64,000 nt of DNA from Gymnothorax reevesii (taxonomy: Eukaryota > Chordata > Actinopteri > Anguilliformes > Muraenidae). Below the pieces are notes generated by a model, which searched no databases, was not told the DNA's origin, and saw nothing but the letters and a program-made list of their open reading frames with translations. Below are positions 1-10,008 of this stretch, piece after piece. How positions within the stretch are numbered: the first letter of the stretch is position 1; each line of letters begins with the position of its first letter. The position numbers and the translations under genes were made by a program. The DNA is taken from positions 28,041,719 to 28,105,718 of the forward strand of contig CM056577.1 of the NCBI GenBank assembly GCA_029721435.1. Direction: 5' to 3'.

Positions 1-243
1 TTTTTCATACAAGTTTTAGAGAGAGAGAATCAGCCTGATTCAGAACAAGTAAATATTTGTGAGGCAGGATGACACAGGCGAGAGTTGAAAATTACAAACA
101 ACTGTTACTGGTGAAAATACCAGCCTACCATATGTGTATAGCTTATACTTCTGTACTATATATACTGTGACACAACTCTGAAAAGATTGCTTGCTTGCTC
201 AGTTTGACACACAGTTTTCTAGTAGAAGATGGCTGCTCACATT
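1..243. other. Unassigned AT-rich flank
   Basis: No gene, RNA or repeat structure is recognised before the Harbinger-like element begins at 244. Confidence 0.5.
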
Positions 244-497
244 GGCCCTCATTTATCAAACTTGCGAACACGAAAAGAAATGGGTGTATGCCAAAACTGC
301 CGCAAAGATCGGCATTTATTAAATCTCACACCAGGTCTGACCAGGTGTACGCAAATATGAAAGCAACGAACAAAATGCAGGAATGAGTGCAGCTGTCAAA
401 ATGAGTACCATATGCAGCCATGCGGACGTCACGCTGTTGTTGCTCTTATAAGTAAAATGAATAAATAGTCTAAATAGATAAATTGGCTAAATAGATA

Positions 498-520
498 AAT
501 GAATGAATGAATGAATAAAT
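498..520. repeat. (AATG)n short microsatellite
   Basis: About five AATG/AATA units inside the Harbinger-like element. Confidence 0.6.
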
Positions 521-1390
521 TAGACACCTGTGTTGAGAAATTAATTAAATTTATATTTTGAGACAACCTGCTTGTCAAGCCAGACAGCTGACAATTACAA
601 TCAATTTGATTAAGCGCAATGCGTGGCTTGGCAGATATGCAGTGTATCCAGTCAGATTAATACTGAACAACAAAAGAAACTCTAGTTAGCCTAATTAAAG
701 GCAGACTGAAAAATAAGTTTGCATGTTATTATTTTAGAAAATCTAATTTTACTAGTGCGTGCACATTTACACTCGTTTCATCAAACTTTTATTTATTTTG
801 CGGTCACTTCGACTGAGTAACCATAAGAGTACATTAACGAACTAGCTAACTTGCGTTTCTTTTGTTGCTCAGTATATAGATGCCTACGCAAACTTCGACC
901 GTGATCACATTTTGACAATGGCAGATCCTCTATTGTTAGAGGAATAAACTTCTGTCTGACGTGAGAGGAACTTTCGGCACAGAGGAGATCTCCCCCAGGA
1001 AAGTGACGAGTGGCTGCTCGTTTTGTGTGGCACCCAATAATTTGTCATGGAGTAACATTGATAAAAGTATAATGAAGAGTGATCCCTGCAGACTGTATTC
1101 TTACAATTACCCTCATGCAGCTCCGATCGAGGCGGCTCATTCGTGTCCCCACTGCCTTGTATTCCCACAATGGAGTAGGAGCCCATCAGTGCTGCCTAGC
1201 GCTCCTCGAATGGAGAAAACTGGAGGTTCGAGTCTGGTTGGCCTCCACCGGTCCGTGCGCTGCTGCGCCTGAGCACGATCTTAAAATTGGACTTTTTTTA
1301 ATCTACAGGTAAAGCGTTTGGATTGTCAATTATGTAGGCTACATAACATGAAATATCATGGATCTATCAATTGAATTTATTAAGGCTGAT

Positions 1391-1644
1391 GCTATTCGCA
1401 CTTATACGTGTGGCCAATGCTAAATTTGTTTCTTGGCTTCACTCATACGTTGATGACCATTCCAGTGGCGCTTATAGAAAGTACCGCTTGAAATATGTTT
1501 GGCCAAGAAAAAAAATTTTAACTTTGGACACACTTAAAATAAGTGCGGGGAATGGAGAAATGTGCATCTTGGCCACATAAGTGCGTCTAACACGAATTTC
1601 TATCAATATTTGTGGTTGGACGCACTTAAATAAGTGCGAATAGT
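1391..1644. mobile_element. Small TIR element (MITE) nested in the Harbinger-like copy
   Basis: CTATTCGCACTTA at 1392-1404 is matched in inverted orientation at 1631-1643, giving a unit of about 250 bp without coding capacity. The right end holds the small palindrome CGCACTTAAATAAGTGCG (1621-1638), and a related motif recurs near 1530-1546. It lies directly downstream of where the Myb-like frame stops making sense. No target duplication was identified, so it could be an internal repeat of the host element rather than a separate insertion. Confidence 0.45.
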
Positions 1645-1664
1645 CACTACAATTTTCTGATGAA

Positions 1665-1861
1665 TTAGATCAAACGTCTGCTGCACTCCGGTTTTCCACC
1701 CTAACAGGGTTTACCGCAGCAGTAATAGTTTTCCAAACTGCAGCCTTCTGAGCTCCCTTTATGCCACTCTTTAGGCTTCCAAAAAACATTTTTTTGTTTT
1801 TCTCCACCTCGGACGTGATTATTTATATTTCCTCCGTGAAGTTCTTTCTTCTTTGCCGTCT
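1665..1861 (-). pseudogene. Myb/SANT-like transposon protein fragment (Harbinger type)
   Basis: On the minus strand one frame from about 1861 to 1665 reads as a Myb/SANT-like DNA-binding module: an N-terminal NFTEE-type start, then FFGSLKSGIKGAQKAAVWK and an ITAAVNPVRVENRS-like tail. In PIF/Harbinger elements this second protein helps the nuclease enter the nucleus and bind the transposon ends. The copy is dead: there are stop codons both before the module and just after it, the usual KW-containing helix is lost, and the longest open frame here (1701-1973) runs in another phase. The similarity is judged by eye against the known family pattern (spaced tryptophans, basic helix), so the exact family is uncertain. 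Confidence 0.5.
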
Positions 1862-2097
1862 TTAGAGAGTCCATGTCGTAAAGTGGGCAGGACTGTGCCT
1901 CCTGGAGCATGAATTCATAGGGGCGTGTCATGTAAATTACTATGGTTTCTGCCGCCAGATTTATCAACGCCACGCCAGTTCTACACCGAAATCAGCGACG
2001 TGCACACTTTTTGTGAATCAGACGTGACACCTGGCGAACGCTGATATTTACACCAGAATCTGCACCAGATCCTATGTAAGTTTGATAAATGAGGGCC

Positions 2098-2699
2098 CTT
2101 GAGTGTACTTTTTAAAAATTTTCTTCAGATTTGTTATTTTGTTATATAAGTTTGGTTTATGCTGCACTCAGAATCGGTACAATAAACACGTTTTTCTTAC
2201 AGTATCTTACATGAAAGCACTGTGAATTCATGTGAAGCACAGGATTTTCTGAGCTAACAGAATTTTGCTTTCATTAAACTTCCATTTCAGATCCTCAGGA
2301 AGGCTGAGGTTATTAAACAGTCATACAGAATGAACAGAATTTCTAACGACTCCTAAAAAGTACTGATGTTAAAATATTGACCAGGTCTAGACCCACCTGT
2401 TCCCGCAGATCTGTTCATATTCATTTTTAATATATTTTCAGACATTTTAGGAGGTGGCGCTTTGGGTGAACAAGGCAAGAATACACTGCCTGGCTGAAAA
2501 AAAAAGTTGCAGTTTAGATATAAATATGAAAATACAAAAGAACTTAAGAGCCTTTGATTGAATCATCATTGCTCTGATTAGGATATTTCAGCTGGCAGCT
2601 TTTAACCCTGACTGATGCTATGTAAATCCTGTCTTTTTTTTGTTGTTGTTGAGAATTCATGCCGAAAGACATATCCCATGGTCACAGAAAAGACTTCAT
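2098..2699. other. Unassigned AT-rich DNA
   Basis: No gene or repeat family is recognised here. Confidence 0.5.
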
Positions 2700-2772
2700 T
2701 GTTATAATCCTCACCAGGAATCATGTGTGGAGGCAGAGTAAAATCCAATAGTTAGATTTATTGATAGTATTT
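2700..2772 (+). repeat. Copy 1 of a 73-bp direct repeat
   Basis: This stretch (GTTATAATCC, GGAATCA, GGAGGCA, AATCCA, TGATAGTA blocks in order) recurs in the same order and orientation at 3731-3803 with several differences. The pair, about 1 kb apart, might be ends of a decayed retroelement or two copies of a dispersed repeat. Confidence 0.5.
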
Positions 2773-2784
2773 TTACATTTCTTT

Positions 2785-2960
2785 TTGTCCTTTATTTAAC
2801 TAGGGAAGTCCCTATGAGAACAAAATCTCACTTTCATGGGAGCCCTGGTGGTCGAGGTGGAGAGAAGAGGACAAATTGCATAGCCAATTAGATCAGGGAA
2901 TGATTTGGAGGCAGGCTGAAAGAGCTAAGTCAGTACTTTAGCAATGACACCGGGTAACTC
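2785..2960. repeat. Dispersed repeat with TTATTTAACYAGGGAA core
   Basis: TTTATTTAACTAGGGAAGTCC at 2791 onward, followed by a CCCTATGAGAACAAAATCTC-type stretch, is a phrase seen very often in fish interspersed repeats. A related phrase occurs at 41011-41035. Family not assigned. Confidence 0.4.
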
Positions 2961-3019
2961 CCTACTCTTGTCAGAGTGCCATAGGATCTATAATGACCAC
3001 AGAGAGTCAGGACCTCAGT

Positions 3020-3300
3020 TTAACATAGTAATTCTCAAACTCAGTCCTGGAGCCCCACTGAGTATGCTCGTTTTTGTTCCAACCAAAATTGCTATCGTAG
3101 GATTTTAACTATCTGTTTATTTGTCCTAATTAGTTGCATTCCATGATAAGAGCAGTTCATTAAAATCTAAACTCACATTTTGATAGATATATCCATTGTG
3201 CCATGAAGATTAAAAACCCTTGAACATGCGCTTATTTTCTACATTGTCAGGATTTTCAGGTGAAAACATTATTAAACCGATCAAATTAGATTTACAAAAT
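3020..3300 (+). mobile_element. hAT-type repeat fragment (one end only)
   Basis: TTCTCAAACTCAGTCCTGGAGCC near 3032 resembles the ends of abundant vertebrate hAT-derived MITEs. No matching inverted right end was found, so the copy is partial or its boundary is wrong. Confidence 0.35.
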
Positions 3301-3730
3301 CAGCAAGCTCAAAATTAGGTTGCTGACAGTGATTGTTTTGTGTTCTCTCAAAATAATTTGCCTGAACTTAATAAACACGACACAAAACTGGTACAACATT
3401 ATTGTTTGCGACCACGGCTGTAGTTTGAAGACCATCGAAGACTGGGCCATGGACCTTTGGCCGGTGGTGAGGTTCCCACTGTAGGAGTCCAGGAGTGGGC
3501 AAGTGCTTAAGGGACGATCTGCAGCAGAATGGCGCTGGCCACTTAAGCGGTAGAACCAGAGTCCGGGGAGACATCTGTAACAGCACCGGGTTGACTGAAG
3601 AAGGCACCAATGCTTTGATGCAACTGGCAAACCATCTCTTCACCCTGGCCAAAATCATCCCCAATTCCTCTAAGCCTCAATCGGGATGAGCATCTCTGCT
3701 GATTCCCATCCTTAGGCTGGACTGTACTAC
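3301..3730. other. Unassigned GC-richer block between the direct repeats
   Basis: The segment is richer in GC than its surroundings and lies between the two 73-bp direct repeats. Overlapping short frames occur on both strands but none resembles a known domain. It could be the interior of a decayed retroelement. Confidence 0.3.
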
Positions 3731-3803
3731 TGTTATAATCCAGACTAGGAATCAAGGGCGGAGGCATAGAATAATCCAGCAGAAGGGTTTATGGATAGTA
3801 ATA
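3731..3803 (+). repeat. Copy 2 of a 73-bp direct repeat
   Basis: Matches 2700-2772 in order and orientation with scattered substitutions. Confidence 0.5.
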
Positions 3804-4277
3804 TGTCATGCAGTCAAACAGAGCTGAGAGGAGAATGGCACAAATCAGTTAAGTTGTTACAGATGAGGCTATGTGGGTATAGCCAATCCTCAGCTAGTGG
3901 CTCCTCTGGGTTGACTGCCAGATTAAATGCGCCCTTCACCGAATCCAAACTGTCCGATGGCAGAAGAGGTGTTCCTAATAAATTGGACACAGGAACATAC
4001 CAGGAGAGGAAAGACAGGAATGTGATACCACTCCTGGAAACTATGAAAAAGGTTTGGAAGCTTGTTCCTATTGGCTAAATAATGAAGAGTACTTCTGATT
4101 TGCCAACTTAAAGGACGGGGCAAATATGTGTCACACACAAGTGAGGTAGGGTAACATTGAGATAAGACACAGCCGGGATCAGGGAACACGCAAGATGCAA
4201 GCCAATAAAATGAGACATTACTTCTATTGGACACGCAAGTTGCTGTGTGGGAAGAGAGGGCATTCAAGTGAGGGTTG
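3804..4277. other. Unassigned DNA
   Basis: No gene or repeat signature recognised. Confidence 0.45.
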
Positions 4278-4893
4278 TGACAGTTACTGTGTTTCAATAG
4301 GGGAAATTGTTGGCCTGCGACAAGCAAACAAAAAACAAAAGCAATTGCTGAAAACTACTGGAATTGGGTTTAGAATGTACAAAACTTTCAACTTTGAGGA
4401 AGATTGGTTGGAAAGAAATCACGAATGATTGTTATTTGGAGGTCACAAAACTGCTTGATGATGTCTCATAGTATAAAATTGGGTAACACTTTACTTGAAG
4501 GTATCCTCATAAGAGTGAGATGACACAGTCATGAAGGTGAATTAAACATTATGTTAATGTCATAAACGTTGTCATTAAGTGTCATTCGATTTTTGAGATG
4601 TAAGTTGACATTGTTTGGGTTGTCTTGATTATGACAAGTTCGTCATAAGAGTGACATGACACTGTTATAACTGTTACATGACACATGTAACAGTTATGAC
4701 AGTGTCATGTCACTCTTATGACGGTACCTTCAAGTAAAGTGTAACCAAAAATGGACAGTAGTAGGATCCAGACAGTATTTTTAATCATGAAAGCAGGAGC
4801 ATTTCCACGCACACAGTGTGACGAGAACATGCAGGATTGGAACTTACTGTAACAGCTGCATGGCCACAAGAAAGCCATCAAATCCAAGATGAG
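4278..4893 (+). pseudogene. Tc1-like transposase pseudogene, split by a MITE
   Basis: Before the MITE, the plus strand reads as the N-terminal helix-turn-helix region of a fish Tc1-like transposase (GEIVGLRQANK-type residues around 4302-4335). After it, 4747-4893 resumes the same gene with the stretch corresponding to the SKSISTRT and LRKP parts of the family. The intervening 265 bp (4482-4746) are a foreign TIR element. The catalytic DDE region further 3' is absent and several frameshifts and stops are present, so nothing functional is encoded. A fragment of the same Tc1 family lies at 27231-27320. The assignment rests on recognising the family by eye. Confidence 0.6.
4482..4746. mobile_element. 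265-bp MITE, GGTWACACTTTACTTGAAGG ends
   Basis: GGTAACACTTTACTTGAAGG at 4482 and the inverted copy ending at 4746 (one mismatch in 20) bound a unit whose arms remain similar for about 45 bp (both continue with TCATAAGAGTGA). A second internal palindrome, CATGACACATGTAACAGTTATG and its partner, surrounds 4665-4700. Flanks TAAAATTG and AAAAATGG agree at 6 of 8 positions, which would fit a decayed 8-bp hAT-type duplication. It interrupts a Tc1 pseudogene. Confidence 0.75.
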
Positions 4894-7800
4894 CATATAT
4901 TTTTCAAATAACAATAAAGTTTGTCAGTTTCAACATCTGATATTTTGTCTTTAAACTATTTTCAATTAAACATGGAGTTTAAATGATTTGCAAATCATAG
5001 CATTCTGTTTTTATTGACATTTTACACGGTGTCCCACTGTTTTTTTTTTTTTTTCCTCCAAGAAATGGAGTTGTCAATAAAAAAATGCTTGATGAGATCG
5101 ACTGTTTTTTTGCAGTGAGTGATCAATGAGCGTTGTCCAAAATATAACGACTGACTCTGGAAGCGTTCGCACGCCTGTCTAATGAAGACACGGGCTCATG
5201 TTCCTCAGGGTAATTCTTTACTGTTCTCCGTGGAGCGAGATAGGTCCAGTAATGAGCCCCGAGAATGAGGGAGCCCTCCTGGATCCTCTTTCACTGCGGA
5301 GCCCACAATGATTAATGGTAAGCACAGACAGCAAGTGACCTTTTAGCCCTTAATGTGGTTATGTGTAACACCCCTTCGAAGCGGGCCCGCAGTGTACATA
5401 ATCAGTGGCGTGCTCGCGGCGGGGGGCAGTGCGGGGTAGCAACGGCAGGTCCGTTCGAGGCCATTTTTCCCATTTCTTTTCAATCTCTTTATTTTTTTTC
5501 CCCCTCCTAGAAAGAAGTGGTACAGCACTAATAAACTGTGGACCGTGTCTACGGCTAACGCTCAGTATTGATTGGGGTGGTGTTACTTTGCGAGGCGAGT
5601 CAAAAGTGCATTTGGGGGAGAGACTGCAGATGATTTTCTTGGGGAAAAAAAAACAAGCAAACAGACTAAGCTGACACGCGAGTTCCTTCAGTACACCTGT
5701 CATGGGGGTTATGAATCACCCAGGGTTCTTGAAATGTTAATGTCAAGTTTGGGCTTGGGCTCAGTTTTTTAAAGTTCATGATTCCAGTTTGGCCCCATTA
5801 GGGGCAATTATGAAGTTCATTGTCTGCGCTGAGCTTTTTAAACTGATGCGTGACTCATTAAGAAAAATACCAGAGCTCTGGAAATTTCCTATAGTGCTTC
5901 ATCACGCGCTCAGAAATGCATATGACAGCAAGCCTTGCTTGATTGCAGTAGTTGGAAGTCATTTCAAGGGTACTGCTGCTACTTACCAACCAAATGCAAT
6001 TCAGACGCATTGAGCAGAGGTCAGGGCATCACCAGGGAGTGAACGGCTGTAAGATATGACTGGTCAGTACGAACATCTAAATCATAGACTTATTACTCAC
6101 TGATTACATTTTTCATAGGTATTTGATGGTACATTACATTAATTTTATGGACTCATTTACTCAAAGTGATGTATAAAAGAGCTTATTGAAGGTTACTGAA
6201 TGAACCACAGAACATTGATTGAATATAGTAAAAGTTTATTCTACATGAGCAAGTTTGTGAACAGTGAGCATGAGTTATCTACATCAACATCACGTCTATT
6301 CATATAGTAAATATGGGCTGCCAGTACAGCTATTGCATTTTCTTAACTGGAAGTGAGGCACGGTTATGAGTTATGGTAGAGAAACACAATAACAACATGG
6401 TGGTATGTCCTCTCATTGAAGTACAACATGACAGTGCTCGATGTGCTGAGGGCACAAGTAGAATAGGGCTAGATCAAGATACAAGAGGCACAGGATGTGA
6501 GCTCGCTTCAGAGCTAGTCATGATGCATGTGCAGTGAATGAGCAGTTTGTCGAGGAATGGGACGCTAAGGCATTGATTTAGCAGTGCATGTGGTCGCTGC
6601 TCACTTTGTCTTATTCTGGCATGACCTACACAGTGCATCGCAACACAGAAGTGAACCTTACTCAGTAGTTCTTACTTTCTTTGGGTTTGCAACTCAGTGA
6701 AATATGTATAAGTTTTTTTTTCTTCTTTTTTTATTTGAAGAATGAGAGATTTTGTCATCTTGAAAGGGAAGCATAATTTGTGACACACGCAAAATGACAG
6801 ATTTTTCTCATTTAAGATCTTGTTACATTTTTCATAGCTCATGGACAAGGAAAAGAGCCAAAAACAAGAGGGAGATATTATTTTTGGTAAGATAACACTT
6901 ACAAGCGTTAGGCTTTTTTTGCTGGATGGAGTAAAGTTTCCTAAAATCAGACTGGCAAGAAGTACTGACTGTGTGCCAAGAACATCATTTTTCCCTGAGG
7001 CTCGTTTTATGCTTATGGAGTTTTTCCCGAGGAAACTTAAAGGTAAATTTAATCTCCCAACAGATGCCCATGTTAAATGGTAACTTTAAGGTCAACCACT
7101 CATTATTATTCAGCGAACTGTCATCGATGCCCTTTCTTGCAGCCGTAAATAAAAATGACTTGTCTGTCTAAATTCAGTGTGTTTCACACAGAAGAATTCG
7201 GATGAATTTAAATTCGACAGGCTGGACTTCATAAATATTCAGCATTGATGAAATTTGCAGGGACTTCATTCAGTGTTGCGCCATTGTTAAAGAATGGCCA
7301 TTGTGAAGGAACGCATATCTTGTGGCTAAAGAACTATTGTACAAAGCTACACAGTTAAAGGGGCAGTTGCAAAAGACAGGTTGTAACAACCTACAACTAT
7401 TTATTGTCCTACATCCAGCTCTCAATAGTCCAGAACAATCGAGAACTATAATATTCATTCATACAGAATCCCGCAAACAAATTATGAGCAGTACTGTAAT
7501 GACACTAATGTTGTTAACTTTCACACTGCAGCAGACAGAGATCGAAAGACATGAGCTTTGCCCTTTCATGAAGGACAGGTTGTTTTATTTATCAAAATAT
7601 TACACCTCTTTGATGGTTCACGCTAGCAAATCAGGCCCCCCTTCCCTGAAAATCATCTGTATTTATGTATGTGCATTGATTAAGTGCAAATTTCTTCATG
7701 CAGAATGATAGCACAATATTGGAATCGCCCTCTCTAATCTAATACGAATGAAATGATTTGACCAAGTTTTTTAATGAAGAAATTTAGGTGAATGTCATGG

Positions 7801-8255
7801 CTACACACCATTCTGTCTTCCACATTTACGAGTAACAGTCATTTATCGTTTGCTGCTTGCAATCTTCATTTAGCGCGTGCTTTCATTTTCATTATGATTC
7901 CATTCCTTTTTTTCCTGACTTTGTAATCTCGTGACTCACTCAATTTGAGATTCCATCAACTCGGCGGTTGATTAAAAGGCTGTGTGTATCAGCTGTTGAT
8001 CAGAGTCCTGGAGACTGGCTGGTGATTGAAAACAGCTGTGTGCGTTTTCTCCGGTCCAGTGAGAGTGTGATGACGCTCTTGCGGTCGGAATTAAGAGAGG
8101 CTGGAATTGGAATGTGACATCAAATTTCAGTCCTGTGCTTTTTGGTCAAGTTCACTTAGGACTTCATTTATTTATTGATTTATGTTTTTGGCAATTCTGA
8201 TGGTTTTGTTTTTGAGATTTATGGTGTTTATTTATTTATTTATTAGGGAATTATG
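4894..8255. other. Long unassigned stretch
   Basis: No gene is supported here. A T-run lies at 5040-5054. A GC-rich patch at 5380-5460 begins with CAGTGGCGTGCTCG, which looks like a hAT end, but no partner end was found. The frames in 7322-7708 and elsewhere carry no recognisable domain. Confidence 0.45.
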
Positions 8256-8475
8256 AAGCCTGTACTATGTCCACATTACCTGGCTAAAGTGACCCAAATC
8301 AGATTTTTTTTTGCCTTAATGTGACGTAGTTTTCAAGGCTGTGCAGACACAAATCCGATCTTCAAATCAGAGTTGAGCCACTTTTATATGAAAACCTAAA
8401 CTGGTCACAAATCTGATATGTGGCAAGTCGACATGAATGAGAGGGATCAGATTGGAATCATTGTGGCTTTTACTA
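8256..8475. mobile_element. DNA-transposon/MITE fragment
   Basis: CACATTACCTGGCTAAAGTG followed by an AAATCAGATT / CAAATCCGATC / AAATCAGA series is typical of a common fish non-autonomous DNA transposon. It abuts, and probably truncates, the 3' part of the Tc1 pseudogene whose recognisable sequence stops near 8476. Confidence 0.4.
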
Positions 8476-8597
8476 CACTTTGCTGCAGTCCATTTTAAAT
8501 GAGCCTTGGCCCACAGAACACGGTGGCGCTTCTGGATCATGCTCAACAATGGCTTCCTTTTTGCATGATAGAGTTTTAGGTGGAATCTGTGGATGGC
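8476..8597 (-). pseudogene. Tc1-like transposase pseudogene, segment 2
   Basis: Minus-strand continuation of the gene that begins at 10008. Reading from 8597 downward it gives the KLYHAKRKP and MIQKRHRVLWAKAHLKWT motifs found in the middle of fish Tc1 transposases, just before the first catalytic aspartate. It joins in sense to the segment ending at 9700 once the intervening LTR (8598-9699) is set aside. The sequence then stops matching at about 8476, so all three catalytic residues are missing. Confidence 0.75.
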
Positions 8598-9704
8598 TGT
8601 TGTGATTCTGCCCTGTTTGCCATGATTATTCTGAATTCTGCCTCATCTGACCATGCTCTGTATTTTGTATTGTGATTTAGATGCCTTGCCATGTTTTGTT
8701 TTTGCCTTGTCTCTGTTTGTTTTCCTTATTCCATCATTGCAGTTATATTCTGGTCCATATTTTGTTTTTCACCATACATTGCACTTTGTCTCCCCCTGTC
8801 TGGTCTCATGTCTTGTGACTGCTCACTTGTGAGCCCCAGTATTGTGTGCCATTCTTTCGGGTGATTTAATGGTTTCTGGGATTTCAATCATTCCCTCCTA
8901 TCTCGTTTTACTTCCTTCACCTTGCTTTTCTATATTACTAACCAATAGTAACATTTATTTATTTTAGTTAAAGTTACTAACCGAAACTAACAATGTTTAT
9001 AGTACTAACTTACTAACGAGCACTAGGGATTGTATAGCTGCACTTTACTAATTGACAAACGACCTCTCAGCATTCGCCCTATTCTAGTCTCCTCCTCTTG
9101 TCTTTACTCAATCTACTTTGCTGCAGTTTCAGCGGAACCTCCGAGCTTGTTAATCTCTGTTCTCTCTCCTTTTCTGTGCACGGCAGAACTCCCTAATCGG
9201 AGCCGTATGTCTGTCTGTAGGCTGTCTTCGTGATCCCTGTCCGCGTTTTGGCTTTTGCCAATTTTGTGTAATTCCTTCGTAATTAGTCTGATTCAGTTCA
9301 CCTGTTTCCCATTGTAGCATGTCACTTCCTGTTTGTGTATTTAAGCAGTCATTTCACCACCTACCTTTGTCAGAACGTTCCTCCGTTTACCCGCGCTGCG
9401 ACTGTTTATGCCTTGTACGCTCTGTGATTCACTACTGACCGGACCGTCCCTCATTACGATTTTGGCTTTATCTTGGATTTGTTTGCATCTGTAGATTGAA
9501 ACTTTTTAGCCCGACCACAAGTTTTGTGTTCGATGCCCTGATTACGACTTGGATTACGTCCCTGGGATTCTGATTTTTTTGGATTGTGGACTTTGTACTG
9601 TTGCCCCCTGCTCTGCAGGGGTTCACCCCCTTTCCAAATAAAACACAAGCTTTTTGGATTTCTTGATTCTCGCGTCTGGTTCCTGAGCGTAACCTCACAT
9701 TGGC
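8593..9704. repeat. 5-bp target-site duplication around the solo LTR
   Basis: ATGGC at 8593-8597 and TTGGC at 9700-9704 flank the LTR. One base differs, and the left copy keeps the residue expected in the Tc1 frame (RAIH), so the right copy is the mutated one. Confidence 0.7.
8598..9699 (+). mobile_element. Solo LTR, probably Ty3-type retrotransposon
   Basis: The 1102-bp unit begins TGTTGTGATT and ends CCTCACA (TG...CA), and is flanked by ATGGC / TTGGC. In the plus orientation it has a TATA-like TATTTAAG at 9338-9345 and an AATAAA signal at 9637-9642 about 60 bp before its end, the usual U3-R-U5 order. No internal gag/pol sequence and no second LTR are present, so it is most simply a solo LTR left by recombination. 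It splits a minus-strand Tc1 pseudogene. The 5-bp duplication and general composition suggest a Ty3-like element, but family assignment needs a library search. Confidence 0.7.
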
Positions 9705-10008
9705 ACGGCGGACTGTGTTTACAGACAGTGGTTTCTTGAAGTATTCCTGGGCCCACTTATTAATGTCAATGATAGAATTATGCCGGTGAGTGATTCAATG
9801 GCGTCTTAGGGCCCGAAGATCTCGGGCATCCAGTAAAGGTCTTCGGATTTGCCAGTTTTTTAGTTTTTCCAGTTTCTCTGAATCTTTTGATGTTATGCAC
9901 TGTCGATAATGAGACCTTCAAAGTCTCTGCAATTTGATGCTCAGGAACAACATCCCAAGGTTTTGCTAAAGGTAGTTTGACTGAAATTCTGGTGTCTTCA
10001 TGACACAT
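9700..10008 (-). pseudogene. Tc1-like transposase pseudogene, segment 1 (N-terminus)
   Basis: From an ATG at 10008 on the minus strand the frame reads RISVKLPLAKPWDVV, then AETLKVSLSTVHN, the DNA-binding helix-turn-helix region of a fish Tc1-like transposase. The frame slips at about 9900 (one codon appears lost after STVHNI) and continues in another phase as DARDLRALRRH, an in-frame TGA, then SIIDINKWAQEYFKKPLSVN, and ends at the LTR junction. It continues at 8597-8476. The gene is inactivated by frameshifts, a stop, the LTR insertion and loss of the 3' half. No Tc1 terminal repeat was recognised upstream. Confidence 0.75.

Larger units (their letters stand above)
244..2097 (-). mobile_element. 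PIF/Harbinger-like DNA transposon, non-autonomous
   Basis: The two ends form a perfect 20-bp inverted repeat: GGCCCTCATTTATCAAACTT at 244-263 and its reverse complement at 2078-2097. Between them, on the minus strand near 1861-1665, lies a degenerate frame resembling the Myb/SANT-like DNA-binding protein that accompanies the nuclease in Harbinger elements. No DDE nuclease frame is visible, so the 1854-bp copy would not move by itself. No convincing 3-bp target duplication flanks it. A smaller TIR element sits inside at about 1391-1644. The TIRs are read directly; the superfamily is inferred from the Myb-like remnant and the general look of the ends. Confidence 0.65.

Noticed and set aside
3292..3767. 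Overlapping minus-strand open frames
   Set aside because: Several frames are open together in a GC-richer patch, which points to composition rather than coding.
5404..5530. Possible hAT element starting CAGTGGCGTGCTCG
   Set aside because: No inverted right end and no 8-bp duplication was found.
6481..6560. snRNA-like GCTCGCTTC phrase
   Set aside because: The rest does not follow U6 or any other small RNA.
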